From positions 1 to 14,233 of the forward strand of contig JBFXJF010000037.1 in NCBI GenBank assembly GCA_050175155.1: 14,233 nt of DNA, in the 5' to 3' direction. This document shows, in pieces, positions 14,132-14,233 of the stretch. The translations under genes and the position numbers were made by a program. Positions within the stretch are counted from its first letter, which is position 1, and each line of letters starts with the position of its first letter. Under the pieces are notes generated by a model that did no database searches, was not told the DNA's origin, and was given only the letters and a program-made list of their open reading frames with translations. The DNA is from JBFXJF01 sp050175155. Lineage in GTDB: Bacteria > Bacillota > Bacilli > Tepidibacillales > Tepidibacillaceae.

Positions 14132-14233
14132 TTACTTTCCTTTCTTTTCAACATAATTGATTGAACAATTAATGTCATACTCTTTCCACTCTGCTTGTGA
14201 AATATCTTCTACAAACAGCCATTGTGCTTCTTC
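14132..14233 (-). CDS. C-terminal end of an unknown protein, cut by the window edge
   Basis: Only the last 33 codons are visible, open to the right edge and ending in TAA at 14132-14134. The peptide includes EEAQWLFVEDISQAEWKEYD and ends in NYVEKKGK. The stop lies two bases before the ATG of the 65-residue gene, whose ribosome binding site (AAAGGAAAG) is in the final codons, so this is a genuine coupled upstream gene. It is too short to assign. Confidence 0.6.
   Translation of the reverse strand, partial: EEAQWLFVEDISQAEWKEYDINCSINYVEKKGK

Overview
The window looks like part of a tailed double-stranded DNA phage (or prophage) genome. It is AT-rich (roughly one third G+C by eye) and densely packed. 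Genes overlap or abut through GTGA, ATGA and TAATG junctions, and most starts have an AAAGGAG-type ribosome binding site. The content is tail fibre plus replication and nucleotide genes, with no ribosomal, tRNA or housekeeping genes. The ribosome binding sites and base composition suit a low-G+C bacterial host, but the host cannot be named from the sequence.

Layout. The plus strand (1-4591) carries the end of a virion module: a large tail fibre protein cut by the left edge, a small receptor-binding tip protein whose second half is unusually G+C-rich, a tail fibre assembly chaperone, and a C39-like cysteine peptidase. The strand then switches. The peptidase gene converges on and overlaps the last gene of a long minus-strand block (4557-14233). 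Read in its own direction (right to left), that block holds: the end of a gene cut by the right edge, a 65-residue protein, a terminator, a DnaX-like clamp loader ATPase, a membrane and coiled-coil protein, an unknown 190-residue protein, a small HNH-motif protein, a DHH phosphoesterase, a family A DNA polymerase with a 3'-5' exonuclease domain, an HNH/NUMOD homing endonuclease, a 51-residue zinc-finger protein not reported by a standard length cut-off, a HAD-type 5'-deoxyribonucleotidase and a deoxynucleoside monophosphate kinase. Together these would load and run DNA synthesis and adjust the dNTP supply.

The most interesting point is the junction between the DNA polymerase gene and the next genes. 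The last 18 or so codons of the polymerase have a second, diverged copy immediately after the homing endonuclease gene (10 of 18 residues identical, 39 of 54 bases identical by hand count). That second copy ends in a TGA that overlaps the ATG of the zinc-finger gene, as expected for the original end of the polymerase gene in a compact operon. The simplest reading is that a mobile unit of about 1 kb, made of a replacement polymerase tail, a structured RNA leader and an HNH endonuclease gene, invaded the 3' end of the polymerase gene and displaced the old tail. The 137-base gap between polymerase and endonuclease can fold into three hairpins, two of which have complementary six-base loops, and the last of which sits against the endonuclease ribosome binding site.
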